DNA of 64,000 nucleotides. Source: an uncultured Rikenellaceae bacterium. Lineage in GTDB: Bacteria; Bacteroidota; Bacteroidia; Bacteroidales; Rikenellaceae. Positions 1 through 9,845 of the stretch are shown in pieces (the first letter of the stretch is position 1; every line of letters starts with the position of its first letter). Made by a program: the position numbers and the translations under genes. The notes beneath the pieces are model-generated. The model did no database searches. It saw nothing but the letters and a program-made list of their open reading frames with translations, and had not been told where the DNA came from. The stretch lies in the NCBI GenBank assembly GCA_947040435.1, contig CAMRBL010000003.1, forward strand, positions 1-64,000, given 5' to 3'.

Positions 1-158
1 TGTCGAGTAGATTGTGACGAGGCAAAAACAAAACACTCGGACTCCCCCATCCAGCTATAAAAGATACTCGAACAGTATGGAATTGATCCCCCACTGGTAG
101 CTAGTGTCATAACGTGGTGTCGCCCGATAAATGAGACTATTTTACTATCTATTTCCAT
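1..158 (-). CDS. Pyridoxamine 5'-phosphate oxidase-like (PNPOx/HugZ-like) protein, N-terminal part, truncated by window edge
   Basis: Not in ORF track. Minus strand from ATG at 158 reads MEIDSKIVSFIGRHHVMTLATSGGSIPYCSSIFYSWMGESECFVFASSQSTR, resembling the N-terminus of PNPOx-like flavin-fold proteins (HHVMTLAT...PYC...F..TSD..TRH). Overlaps the 3' end of the M23 gene by 14 bp. Confidence 0.7.
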   Translation of the reverse strand, partial: MEIDSKIVSFIGRHHVMTLATSGGSIPYCSSIFYSWMGESECFVFASSQSTR

Positions 159-1482
159 CTTCTAATGCTGGTTCATTATTTGGTAGAGTATCATTTAAGT
201 TCGTAACGAACATTGTACTATCTATTGTCATTGACAACTCACCTAAGACTCTATCCTTTATGTAGTTAAAGTCCTCTTTAGATGATGCCAATATTGGTTC
301 TGCTGGTTCTGATGGAACTTTTAATGGGTCAATAGGAACTCCACCTCTCCAAATTCTAAAGTCAAGATGTGGACCTGTTGATAGTCCCGTTGATCCTACA
401 TAGCCAATTAGATCCCCTTGATTGACGTGTTTACCCGTTGCAATACCTTTTGGATACCCTTTTAGGTGAAGATACCCTGACATCATATTATTTCCATGCT
501 TGATTTTCAGCGTATTCCCACCACCTCTAGTGTATGCTTTATATGTAATAACTCCATCTGCAATAGCATGAACGGGAGTTCCAGATGGTGCAGCGTAGTC
601 AACCCCAGTGTGTGCACGACGGATTTTTAAAACGGGATGCAGTCTTGAGTATGAAAACTTAGAGGATATGCGTGAAAACTTTAACGGAGCTTTTAGAAAG
701 TTCTTCCTAAGGCTATTACCATCTATATCCCAATAAGATAGCTTACCCGCTTGTTCAAATGGTATCGCATGGTAATCTTTGCCGTGGTGGTTGAAGATTG
801 CTCCCCAAATCATTCCAGTGCCAACACTCGTTGAATCAATATACTCATTGTCATATATCACAGTAAATTTATCCCCTTTTTGTAATCCAAAGAAGTTTAC
901 TGACCATGCATATATATCAGATAACTGCATTGTTAGCCCCGCTGGCATACCCTGCTCAACCATTGCATTCCACAGTGATGAGTTAATTACTCCACTCTTC
1001 ATCTCGCGCTTGATTGTAACATCACGACTTCCAGCTTTTGCACTAATAGAGTCATTGTCATGGAAGGAGTAAACAACGTAATCTTTAACATTATGTTGGT
1101 AGACTAAATGGTACAGATCATGCTCAACAGATGTAGTGTCAATAAATGCTGTATATTTGTTCCCTGCTCTAAAGTTACGAGTAGAAAACACATCTTTTGA
1201 GCGCTCCTCTAGTTCATATGCTACCGCTGCACCTTTGCCATACTTTAGAAGTATCTCTGATAGTACCTCTCCATTTTTTATAACATCGTGTGACAGCATG
1301 AAATCGTCTTGCGGAATGCCAAATAATGTCTTTGGCTCTATCTCTACAATTAGTTCTTCTGTTGGGTTGTTGGTTTCATCTGCTGATTCCGATGAATCAT
1401 TAGTTGTAAGTTTAACTATTCCAGTAATTGCTATTGCGCTGATTAATACGCCAATACCTATGATTTTTATTCTTTTGTCCAT
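145..1482 (-). CDS. M23 family metallopeptidase (murein DD-endopeptidase type), N-terminal TM anchor
   Basis: N-terminal hydrophobic segment; LytM motifs HTGVDYAAPSGTPVHAIADG and GPHLDFRIWRGGVPIDP. Confidence 0.93.
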   Translation of the reverse strand: MDKRIKIIGIGVLISAIAITGIVKLTTNDSSESADETNNPTEELIVEIEPKTLFGIPQDDFMLSHDVIKNGEVLSEILLKYGKGAAVAYELEERSKDVFSTRNFRAGNKYTAFIDTTSVEHDLYHLVYQHNVKDYVVYSFHDNDSISAKAGSRDVTIKREMKSGVINSSLWNAMVEQGMPAGLTMQLSDIYAWSVNFFGLQKGDKFTVIYDNEYIDSTSVGTGMIWGAIFNHHGKDYHAIPFEQAGKLSYWDIDGNSLRKNFLKAPLKFSRISSKFSYSRLHPVLKIRRAHTGVDYAAPSGTPVHAIADGVITYKAYTRGGGNTLKIKHGNNMMSGYLHLKGYPKGIATGKHVNQGDLIGYVGSTGLSTGPHLDFRIWRGGVPIDPLKVPSEPAEPILASSKEDFNYIKDRVLGELSMTIDSTMFVTNLNDTLPNNEPALEDGNR

Positions 1483-1808
1483 GGATGCAAAGTTAATGAA
1501 CTTATTTCACAATTTTAGTAAACAAAAGAAAGAAAACGTTTTTTTTATAGAATATAATTGAGGGTTGCGACCACGCCGTATAGCCAGCATAGAAGGCTCT
1601 CCTATTTATGTTAATATGCACATATCAGAATAGCAGGTGGAGGAGATTAGGTGAAATTATATGGTGAAAATTAACTATTAGGAGGCTTTTTTGTGTATAT
1701 TCTTGAAAAAAATGTATATATTGTAAAAGCATTATTAAAATAGTTTGTAAATATAATATTTTGTCAATTTAAATTTATTAAATAATAAACCTTAAAACGT
1801 CATCTGTT

Positions 1809-3965
1809 ATGAAAGTATACCAAACAACTGAAATTAAGAATATCGTTCTTATTGGTGCATCCGGATCTGGAAAAACAACCCTTGCCGAAGCTATGGCATT
1901 CGAGGGGGGAGTGATTGCACGTAGAGGAGCTGTGGAGAGTAACAATACATTGTCGGATAGCTCCGAATTAGAACATATGTATAAACGCTCAATATATTCA
2001 ACAACTCTTTTTACAGAGTTTATGAACTATAAATTTAATATTATTGACACCCCTGGATCTGATGATTTTTGTGGAGGACTATTTTCAGCATTTAAAGTTG
2101 CAGACGTTGGAGTAATGGTGTTTAATGCACAAAATGGGTTTGAAGTGGGCTCGGAGATCCAAGCTCGTTACGCTAGGGCGCACCAAAAACCTATAATTGC
2201 AGTTGTTAATCAACTCGACCACGAAAAAGCAAATTGGGAGAATACGCTTGAGTCTATACAAGCGGGGTCGCATGCTAAAACAGTTGTAGTACAGTACCCT
2301 GTTAATCCAGGTGTATCATTTGATACATTTATTGATGTGTTGATGATGAAAATGTACAAGTTTAAAGATGAGAATGGTCTACGTGAGGAGCTTCCAATTC
2401 CTGAATCGGAAATGGAGTATGCTAAAGAACTACATAACATACTCGTAGAAGCTGCTGCTGAGAATGACGAGGATTTAATGGCACTATATTTCGAAAAAGG
2501 TACACTCACTCAGAGTGAAATGAGGGCAGGACTTAAAGTTGGTCTATCTAAACGTGATTTAATTCCTATATTCTGTGTATCGGCAAAGAGAGATATTGGT
2601 ACAAAACGTCTGATGGAGTTTATTATAAATGTTGCGCCAGGTCCTGTTGCTGCGCCTAATTTCACAACTGTTGGTGGTGAGGAGGTTGCTCCAAATCAGA
2701 GTGGTTTGACGACATTGTTTGTATTTAAAAGTACAATTGAACCACATATTGGAGAGGTTACATACTTCCGTCTCATTAGTGGTAAGCTAACTGAGGGTGC
2801 GGAGTTACTAAATACTAGAACGGGAAATAAAGAGAAAATTACACAACTTTTTGCAGTAGCTGGAAAAAATAGAGTTAAGGTATCGGAGATATTGGCTGGA
2901 GATATTGGATGTACGGTGAAGCTTAAAGCTACGAAGACAAATGATACGCTTTGTATGCCATCAATGCCAACAACGATCGAACCAATAATATTCCCTGAAC
3001 CAAGATATAGAACGGCAATTAGAGCAGTTAATAGTTCCGATGACGAGAAGTTAGGTGAACTTTTAACAAAGGCTAGATATGAAGATCCTACAATTCTTGT
3101 TGAGTACTCGACAGAGTTAAAGCAGACTATCATACAGGGACAAGGTGAGCACCACCTTAATATCTTAAAATGGATCTTAGAGAGTGTTAATAAGGTTGCA
3201 GTTGAGTTTTTTGCGCCAAAAATACCATATCGTGAGACGATCACAAAGATTGCAACAGCAGATTATCGTCACAAGAAGCAGTCTGGGGGATCAGGTCAGT
3301 TTGGAGAGGTATATCTCTTAATAGAGCCTTATTATGAGGGGATGCCCGATCCTACGAAATACAAAGTAAATGGCAAAGAGATCCAAGTTAATATCAAGGG
3401 TAAAGAGGAGGTGAAGCTCGATTGGGGTGGAACACTACAATTTTTTAGCTCTATTGTTGGAGGGGCGATTGATACAAGATTCCTTCCTGCAATTTTAAAA
3501 GGCGTCATGGAGAAGATGAATGAAGGACCTCTAACTGGATCGTATGCTCGTGATATAAGAGTTATTGTGTACGATGGGAAAATGCACGCTGTGGACTCAA
3601 ATGAAATATCTTTCAGACTCGCTGGAAGGCACGCATTTAAGGAGGCGTTTAAAAATGCAGCCCCTAAGATTATGGAGCCTATATATAGAGTCGAAGTTCT
3701 AATGCCTTCGGATAAGATGGGAGATGTTATGAGTGACCTTCAAAGTAGAAGAGCAATGATTGAGGGGATGTCATCGGACAATGGTTTTGACAAGTTAGTA
3801 GCAAAAGTTCCATTGGCTGAGATGTACAGATACTCGACAACACTTAGCTCTATAACTAATGGTCGTGCTACGTACGCAATGGCGTATTCATCATATGAGC
3901 AAGTCCCATCTGAGGTGCAAAATAAGTTGTTGAAGGAGTATTCTGACGATGACAGTGATGAGTAG
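1809..3965 (+). CDS. fusA2: Elongation factor G-like paralog (EF-G2 type)
   Basis: P-loop GASGSGKT, DTPGSDDF switch II, NQLD, SAK; full EF-G domain layout over 718 aa; resembles the Bacteroidetes EF-G2 subfamily. Confidence 0.9.
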   Translation: MKVYQTTEIKNIVLIGASGSGKTTLAEAMAFEGGVIARRGAVESNNTLSDSSELEHMYKRSIYSTTLFTEFMNYKFNIIDTPGSDDFCGGLFSAFKVADVGVMVFNAQNGFEVGSEIQARYARAHQKPIIAVVNQLDHEKANWENTLESIQAGSHAKTVVVQYPVNPGVSFDTFIDVLMMKMYKFKDENGLREELPIPESEMEYAKELHNILVEAAAENDEDLMALYFEKGTLTQSEMRAGLKVGLSKRDLIPIFCVSAKRDIGTKRLMEFIINVAPGPVAAPNFTTVGGEEVAPNQSGLTTLFVFKSTIEPHIGEVTYFRLISGKLTEGAELLNTRTGNKEKITQLFAVAGKNRVKVSEILAGDIGCTVKLKATKTNDTLCMPSMPTTIEPIIFPEPRYRTAIRAVNSSDDEKLGELLTKARYEDPTILVEYSTELKQTIIQGQGEHHLNILKWILESVNKVAVEFFAPKIPYRETITKIATADYRHKKQSGGSGQFGEVYLLIEPYYEGMPDPTKYKVNGKEIQVNIKGKEEVKLDWGGTLQFFSSIVGGAIDTRFLPAILKGVMEKMNEGPLTGSYARDIRVIVYDGKMHAVDSNEISFRLAGRHAFKEAFKNAAPKIMEPIYRVEVLMPSDKMGDVMSDLQSRRAMIEGMSSDNGFDKLVAKVPLAEMYRYSTTLSSITNGRATYAMAYSSYEQVPSEVQNKLLKEYSDDDSDE

Positions 3966-3996
3966 ATTCGTATAATAGGTTTACATATGAACAATT

Positions 3997-4027
3997 ATAA
4001 GGAGGGAAACGACGTTTTTCTCCTTAT
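3997..4027 (+). terminator. Hairpin terminator downstream of fusA2
   Basis: ataaggag ... ctccttat stem with inner aaacg/cgttt pairs. Confidence 0.6.
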
Positions 4028-4032
4028 ATTTG
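4025..4032 (+). promoter_or_regulatory. Putative Bacteroidetes -7 box (TATATTTG) for the MDR oxidoreductase gene
   Basis: Matches TAnnTTTG, 22 bp upstream of ATG at 4055. Confidence 0.35.
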
Positions 4033-4054
4033 TATAAATTAATTTAAATTTAGA

Positions 4055-5044
4055 ATGAAAACATTTAGAGCGTATAGAACAGAGGAGATTAACGGTGAGT
4101 TTGTAAATTCTATAAAAAATATAGATAAATCAACACTAGAGTCTGATGAAGTTATTATTAAGGTTGCGTACTCAGGCATAAATTATAAAGATTACCTATC
4201 GAGTATAGGAAATAAAGGGATAACTCGTAACTACCCTCACACACCAGGTGTTGATGTATCGGGATGTGTCGTATCTGATAAAACAAATACTTTTAACGTT
4301 GGTGATGAGGTAGTTGTTATGGGTAATGACTTGGGAATGAACCACGATGGAGGTTTTGCAGAGTATATATCTGTGCCTTCGGCTTGGGTTCTAGCCAAAG
4401 TAGGTCGCTTTACTTTACAAGAGACAATGCAGATTGGAACTAGTGGTTTCACCGCAGCATTGGGTATTAAAAAGATGTTGCAATCGGGGCTTAAACCATC
4501 TGATGGAGCAATTGTTGTCTCTGGGGCTACTGGAGGAGTTGGTGTGTGGGGTGTTCAGATGCTATCTAAACTAGGATTCGAAGTGTGGGCGATGACTGGA
4601 AAGGCAGAGGCTGCTACAATGCTTGAGGCATTGGGTGCTAAGAGAGTTTTGGGTAGAGATGAGGTTCTGGCACCACTTGAAAAACCACTTCTTCGTCCTA
4701 AGTGGGCTGGAGCACTGGATACCGTAGGAGGTGTGACCCTTGCTTCACTACTGAAACAGACATCAAAATCGGGTTCAGTTGCAACTTGTGGAAATGTTGG
4801 AGGGATGGATCTTCCGATAACTGTACTACCATTCATTCTTAATGGTATAAATCTGTTGGGGATTAATGCTGCGGATACTCCAATGGAGATACGTAAAGAG
4901 GTTTGGGCACTATTGGGTGAGATTGCTGAACCATCTAAAGTAGCTGGATTCTGTAATGAAATATCTCTTGAACAGGTTGACGATGCGCTAAGCCAGATGG
5001 GTAAGAGTGGGCATATAGGACGATTTACCATTAAAGTGGAGTAA
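4055..5044 (+). CDS. YhdH/YhfP-type quinone oxidoreductase (MDR family, acrylyl-CoA reductase-like)
   Basis: MKTFRAYRTEE..., GINYKDYLSSIGNKGITRNYPHTPGVDVSG and Rossmann GATGGVGVWGVQMLSKLG. Confidence 0.92.
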   Translation: MKTFRAYRTEEINGEFVNSIKNIDKSTLESDEVIIKVAYSGINYKDYLSSIGNKGITRNYPHTPGVDVSGCVVSDKTNTFNVGDEVVVMGNDLGMNHDGGFAEYISVPSAWVLAKVGRFTLQETMQIGTSGFTAALGIKKMLQSGLKPSDGAIVVSGATGGVGVWGVQMLSKLGFEVWAMTGKAEAATMLEALGAKRVLGRDEVLAPLEKPLLRPKWAGALDTVGGVTLASLLKQTSKSGSVATCGNVGGMDLPITVLPFILNGINLLGINAADTPMEIRKEVWALLGEIAEPSKVAGFCNEISLEQVDDALSQMGKSGHIGRFTIKVE

Positions 5045-5144
5045 TCTTTTTGTAATAATTTATTAAGTGTCTGTTAATTAGATTGTTGTGGTTGTGGCGT
5101 GCGGATAGTGCTACATGATAATAGTGGACGGATTGTGGAGATAG

Positions 5145-5217
5145 AAAAAAAAGCGATATAATTTAGATAGTTTCTTAATATAATACTGAGAGACCCTAAA
5201 TTATATCGCTTTTTTTA
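5145..5217. terminator. Long-stem hairpin terminator
   Basis: aaaaaaaagcgatataattta ... taaattatatcgcttttttt. Confidence 0.75.
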
Positions 5218-5267
5218 TACCTTTGTGCTGATAAAAAAATAACCATTATAAATATTGATAACTCAAA

Positions 5268-6053
5268 ATGTTTAGCTTTGAAGATATATCCATTCTAGGT
5301 ATTATAGATGTTCTTTGTGTTGCACTAATACTATTTTACATCTATAAATTTACAAAAGGAACACACGTATCAAGTATCTTGATTGGAATCTCAATTATAT
5401 ACATATTAGGGATTGTAGTTAAAGCTCTCAATATGGAGTTCTTATCTGCAATTATTGGACAGATTGTTGGAGTTGGAGTTATCGCTCTTATTGTGGTTTT
5501 TCAACCTGAGATTAGACGATTCCTCCAGATGATAGGGAACAGTAGTCGATTGAAACATGGCTCTTTTTGGAGTAAAATATTCCCAGTTCAAGAGTATCAG
5601 AAGCTGAGACATGAGACTGCAAGCCAGATTGTAAAGGCTTGTGTTGATATGTCAAAAAATAAAGTGGGTGTGTTACTCGCAATTCAGCAACGAAGTGACT
5701 TGAGTGTAATTGTCGATAATGGAGTTAAAATAGATGCTGTTATTACATCGTCACTTCTAAAGAATATCTTTTTCAAAAACTCTCCTATGCATGATGGCGC
5801 AGTTATGGTTATCGGAGGAAGGATTGCAGCTGCAAAGTGTATTCTACCAACCACATCTTCTGATGTACCTATTAATTTTGGTATGAGACATAGAGCTGCT
5901 ATGGGACTTTGCGAGGAGTATGACGCATTAATTATTGCTGTTTCAGAGGAGACTGGAGCCATATCTATTTTCCAAGAAGGTGAGTTTACTCTTAATGTAT
6001 CGGAAGCAGACTTAATGTCGTTCATACAGAGTAAAGAGGCACTAGTAGCATAG
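5268..6053 (+). CDS. cdaA: Diadenylate cyclase CdaA (c-di-AMP synthase)
   Basis: Three N-terminal TM helices; DisA_N motifs MHDGAVMV and RHRAAMGL. Confidence 0.93.
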   Translation: MFSFEDISILGIIDVLCVALILFYIYKFTKGTHVSSILIGISIIYILGIVVKALNMEFLSAIIGQIVGVGVIALIVVFQPEIRRFLQMIGNSSRLKHGSFWSKIFPVQEYQKLRHETASQIVKACVDMSKNKVGVLLAIQQRSDLSVIVDNGVKIDAVITSSLLKNIFFKNSPMHDGAVMVIGGRIAAAKCILPTTSSDVPINFGMRHRAAMGLCEEYDALIIAVSEETGAISIFQEGEFTLNVSEADLMSFIQSKEALVA

Positions 6054-6141
6054 GTATATTAACTATTATATCGGAACTTTATTGATCTTTATTAAGAGTA
6101 ATTATTTGTAATAAATGTGTCATTATCAATACTAGACTAAA

Positions 6142-6573
6142 ATGGGATATCAAGAGGAGAAGCAGCGACAATTGGATATTAGATATATACGTATGGCAAA
6201 AATATGGGCAGAAAACTCATATTGTGTTAGACGCCAAGTTGGAGCATTATTGGTAAAAGACGGCATGATTATATCTGATGGATATAACGGAACACCATCG
6301 GGATTCGAAAATATCTGTGAGGATGATATGGGGAGTACTAAGCCGTATGTTCTTCATGCTGAGGCTAATGCTATAACTAAAGTTGCAAAAAGTGCAAATA
6401 GTAGTAGTGGCGCAACTCTATATGTAACCTCATCTCCTTGTATTGAGTGTTCAAAACTTATTATACAGTCTGGAATCAAAAGGGTTGTATATTATGAAAG
6501 TTATAGAACTGAAGATGGGCTTAACCTTCTTAGGAAAGTTGGTATAGAAATCGCACAAGTTATATGTGAATAG
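6142..6573 (+). CDS. dCMP deaminase family protein (ComEB-like)
   Basis: HAEANAI and PCIECSKLI zinc deaminase motifs. Confidence 0.92.
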   Translation: MGYQEEKQRQLDIRYIRMAKIWAENSYCVRRQVGALLVKDGMIISDGYNGTPSGFENICEDDMGSTKPYVLHAEANAITKVAKSANSSSGATLYVTSSPCIECSKLIIQSGIKRVVYYESYRTEDGLNLLRKVGIEIAQVICE

Positions 6574-6612
6574 ATAATGAACCACCTTAGTTGGTGCTCT
6601 TTAAATATGTAA

Positions 6613-7371
6613 CTAAACTCTGTTTACAACTCCACTATCCTCTTTTGTGTGCTCTGAATCTTTTGGTGGTAGAGCGTGATAATCTCCTGCAATACCTAGA
6701 ACTGCAACACTAAATTTACAACCTTTTACTTGCTTTGAGATTGACTCGCCGCACGATATAATCGTTGCGCCAGTTGTCAGTACATCATCTATCAGAAGTA
6801 TGTGTTTGCCCATAAGTCTGCTTGGATTCCTTACAGTAAATATATCATCTACGTTCACCCATCTCTCAGTATAGGAAAGTTTTGTTTGACTAGTGTTGTT
6901 CGTTTTTCTCGTGACACTATTATAGTCAACCTCTACTCCTAGCTCTTTTGCAATGCCTTTTGCGATCCAATCAGATTGGTTGTAGCCTCTTTTAATCCTC
7001 TTTATAGGGTGAAGTGGGATGGGGATAATAACATCTATATCGCTATAATTCCCACTGTCTCTAAGTTCTGCCCCATACCACTCTCCGAGCATTTGTGCAT
7101 ATCTCCAGCCTTTGCGATATTTGAAATTGTGGATAATAGACCTCCACCTGCCACTAGCCATGTAGTAGAAGTATGCTGAGCCAGTCTCAATTGGTATGTG
7201 TCCCCAGAACTTTAGAGACACAGGGTTGTCAGCCTTTTTCCAGAAGTAGGTCAGAGGGAGGTCAAGCCTGCAAGTTAGGCATATATCTGTAATCCCGTGT
7301 CCTAGAGGTGTGCGACATATTGCGCACTGCGAAGGGAATATTAGTCTAAATATATCTTTTAAAGGGTTCAT
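6613..7371 (-). CDS. comF: ComF family phosphoribosyltransferase
   Basis: N-terminal CxxC pairs; PRPP motif ILLIDDVLTTGAT. Confidence 0.9.
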   Translation of the reverse strand: MNPLKDIFRLIFPSQCAICRTPLGHGITDICLTCRLDLPLTYFWKKADNPVSLKFWGHIPIETGSAYFYYMASGRWRSIIHNFKYRKGWRYAQMLGEWYGAELRDSGNYSDIDVIIPIPLHPIKRIKRGYNQSDWIAKGIAKELGVEVDYNSVTRKTNNTSQTKLSYTERWVNVDDIFTVRNPSRLMGKHILLIDDVLTTGATIISCGESISKQVKGCKFSVAVLGIAGDYHALPPKDSEHTKEDSGVVNRV

Positions 7372-7411
7372 CTGTCGAAAAGTATGTTTTTATCTCTAAA
7401 ATTAGACTGCA

Positions 7412-7451
7412 AACTGCCCTCCTCGGGCGGAGCTGCGTGATCGCAGTGAAC
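7412..7451. repeat. ~40 bp two-hairpin intergenic element, copy A
   Basis: aactgccctcctcgggcggagctgcgtgatcgcagtgaac; 30/40 identical without gaps to copy D (53479-53518). Confidence 0.55.
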
Positions 7452-7456
7452 ATGTT

Positions 7457-9748
7457 TTATTGAGGGTCTACGTTGCATTGGGCACTTACACTATGAAAAC
7501 GAGAATCACTACCCATAGCTTTTACGATGTTTAAGAGCATCTCCTTTGCTCTAGCAAAAGAGCCTGTTCGCTCAATCTTCAGCATGAAACATAGAATATG
7601 CTCCCTCTTAATCTTATCTACACTTGGCGGTTGCGGCCCTAGTAATCTACTCCCAAATATCTTGCGCCCCTCATTCCCAAAAACTGCCGCAGCATCATAC
7701 AACAGCTGTTTGTCTCTGTGTTTTAAGGATAGCGTCACAACTCTACAATATGGTGGATATAGAAATGCCGATCGCTCTTGTAGCTCCTCATGTACCATAC
7801 CTATGTAGTTATTATCTGCAACATATTTGATTGTAGGGTGTTCTGGTTGTGAGGTCTGTATTATAACGGTGCCTTTTTTGTCTGCACGTCCTGCACGTCC
7901 CGCAACTTGCGTCATTAATTGAAAAGCTCGCTCCGAAGCTCTAAAGTCGGGGTAGTTTAGCAGATTATCTGCATTAAGTATCCCGACAAGAGACACCCCA
8001 GAGAAATCAAACCCTTTCGCAAGCATCTGCGTTCCTATTAGTATGTCTGAATCTCCTCGACTAAAGTCTGAGATTATTGTCTTATAACCCTTTTCTGTTC
8101 GTGAAGTATCTCTGTCAAGACGAGAGATGCGAGCAGTGGGTATTAGTTTTTGTAGCTCCTCTTCAACTTTCTCTGTCCCAAATCCCTTAGCGTCGGGAAT
8201 GCCAACTCTGCATGATGGGCAGTGTTGGGGAGGTGATGTTGAGAAACCACAGTAGTGACAGCGTAGTTTACCCTCCATCTTGTGTAGGGTTAGAGTTACG
8301 TTGCATTCGTCACATCTTGATGTCCAGCCACAACTATTACACTCAATATATGGCGAAAAACCACGCCTATTCTGAAATAAAATAACTTGATTCCCATCAG
8401 AAATAGTATCATTAATCGAGTCAAGTAGAATTTTGTTGAAATGTACCTTTCGCTCGCCACGCTTTACAGATCGTATATTATCGGATATTATTATATTAGG
8501 TAGAGTCGCTTCTCCATATCTTTCAGATAGGTTTACAAGAGTATATTTACCCTCCTTAGCATTTGTGTAGCTCTCAATTGATGGTGTTGCACTCCCCAAA
8601 ACAACCTTAGCTCCACACATAGATGATAGCACAATTGAACAATCTCTAGCGTTGTATCTAGGTGCAGGATCGGTCTGTTTAAAACTACTTTCGTGCTCCT
8701 CGTCAACAATAACAAGCGAAAGATCTCCTATTGGCATGAAAATAGCCGAACGAACACCAATGATTAATTCACCACCATTATGTCTATTTACTCTTAGATA
8801 GTTCTCAACTCGTTTGCGAGGTGGGTGTTTTGAGTGGTAGGTAATAACTCTCTCCCCAAAATATCGCTTCATTCTCTCAATAAGCTGCGAGGTTAAAGCT
8901 ATCTCTGGTAGTAGATACAAAACATCCCTACCCTCTCGTAGATAGTTGTCTATTAAACGGATGTATATCTCAGTCTTTCCACTACCTGTAATGCCATGTA
9001 GCAGAGCTACATCTCGCTCTTTATGACCTTCTAATATCTCTGTAAATGCAATCTCTTGCGCCGAAGATAGTATTGGTAAGTTTGTATTATATGGTACATT
9101 ATTTAGTTTGTCTTGCGTTATCTCTACTTTGACGATCTCTATTATGCCTCTTTTTTCTAGAGCCTTGATGATTGTGGAGTCGTAGTCAAATGCATTGCGT
9201 AGAGTGCGAAAAGACCTATCTATATGGGTGTCAGTGTCTTTTATGTTAGCCATATTGCATAGCTCTAACACTGCTCGGTACTGTATCTTTGCCCTCTTTA
9301 AACCCTCTAAAGTTCTGTTTAACTCATCAATAGTGTTGATCTTCTCTCCCCACTTTATCTCAGAAATAGTTAGAGGTTTGTAGAGGTCTCTCATAAACTC
9401 TTCAGAAGAAAAACCCTCAGGTTTTAGTGCCGAAGGGATTGCCGCTCTCATAACCTCCCCTAGTGTGCAGATGTAATAGGAGGAGATCCACTCCCAAAAT
9501 TTAATCTGTAAAGCTGATAGGCGTGGAGAGTTTCCCACACGCTTATATACGGTTTTTATCGTTTTGTAATCTGGCTTTATATCATGTATAGCCCAGACTA
9601 TGCCTATATATATCTTGCTCTTGCCTAAAGGAACTTCAACGCACTCCCCCACTACAAGATCACTTAACTCTTCCCCAATCTGAAAAGTAAAGTAGTTTTG
9701 TGCAAGTGGTAAGACTATATTTGCATATTTTACATCCAAAATTCCCAA
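7457..9748 (-). CDS. priA: Primosomal protein N' (replication restart helicase)
   Basis: Walker A GITGSGKTEIYI, DEEH, paired Cys zinc motifs, GTQMLAKGFDF. Confidence 0.97.
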   Translation of the reverse strand: MGILDVKYANIVLPLAQNYFTFQIGEELSDLVVGECVEVPLGKSKIYIGIVWAIHDIKPDYKTIKTVYKRVGNSPRLSALQIKFWEWISSYYICTLGEVMRAAIPSALKPEGFSSEEFMRDLYKPLTISEIKWGEKINTIDELNRTLEGLKRAKIQYRAVLELCNMANIKDTDTHIDRSFRTLRNAFDYDSTIIKALEKRGIIEIVKVEITQDKLNNVPYNTNLPILSSAQEIAFTEILEGHKERDVALLHGITGSGKTEIYIRLIDNYLREGRDVLYLLPEIALTSQLIERMKRYFGERVITYHSKHPPRKRVENYLRVNRHNGGELIIGVRSAIFMPIGDLSLVIVDEEHESSFKQTDPAPRYNARDCSIVLSSMCGAKVVLGSATPSIESYTNAKEGKYTLVNLSERYGEATLPNIIISDNIRSVKRGERKVHFNKILLDSINDTISDGNQVILFQNRRGFSPYIECNSCGWTSRCDECNVTLTLHKMEGKLRCHYCGFSTSPPQHCPSCRVGIPDAKGFGTEKVEEELQKLIPTARISRLDRDTSRTEKGYKTIISDFSRGDSDILIGTQMLAKGFDFSGVSLVGILNADNLLNYPDFRASERAFQLMTQVAGRAGRADKKGTVIIQTSQPEHPTIKYVADNNYIGMVHEELQERSAFLYPPYCRVVTLSLKHRDKQLLYDAAAVFGNEGRKIFGSRLLGPQPPSVDKIKREHILCFMLKIERTGSFARAKEMLLNIVKAMGSDSRFHSVSAQCNVDPQ

Positions 9749-9760
9749 AGTTTTAAAAAA

Positions 9761-9835
9761 GAAAAAGGAAGTTCTCAGAGAAATTCGATAAAACAGTTTA
9801 AACTTTTATCAAATGTCTCTGAAAACTCCCTTTTC
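9761..9835. terminator. Hairpin downstream of galE
   Basis: aaaggaagttctcagaga...gataaaa/ttttatc...tctctgaaaactccctttt imperfect long stem. Confidence 0.6.
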
Positions 9836-9845
9836 TGCTTCGTTA

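Noticed and set aside
779-1561. Plus-strand ORFs at 779-1072 and 1136-1561
   Set aside because: Antisense to the M23 peptidase gene; no family resemblance.
1561-1620. Possible extra copy of the 40 bp element upstream of fusA2
   Set aside because: On either strand only short blocks match, without the fixed spacing seen in copies A, D and F.
2696-3244. Minus-strand 182 aa ORF
   Set aside because: Antisense to the EF-G-like gene; composition reflects the opposite-strand coding sequence.
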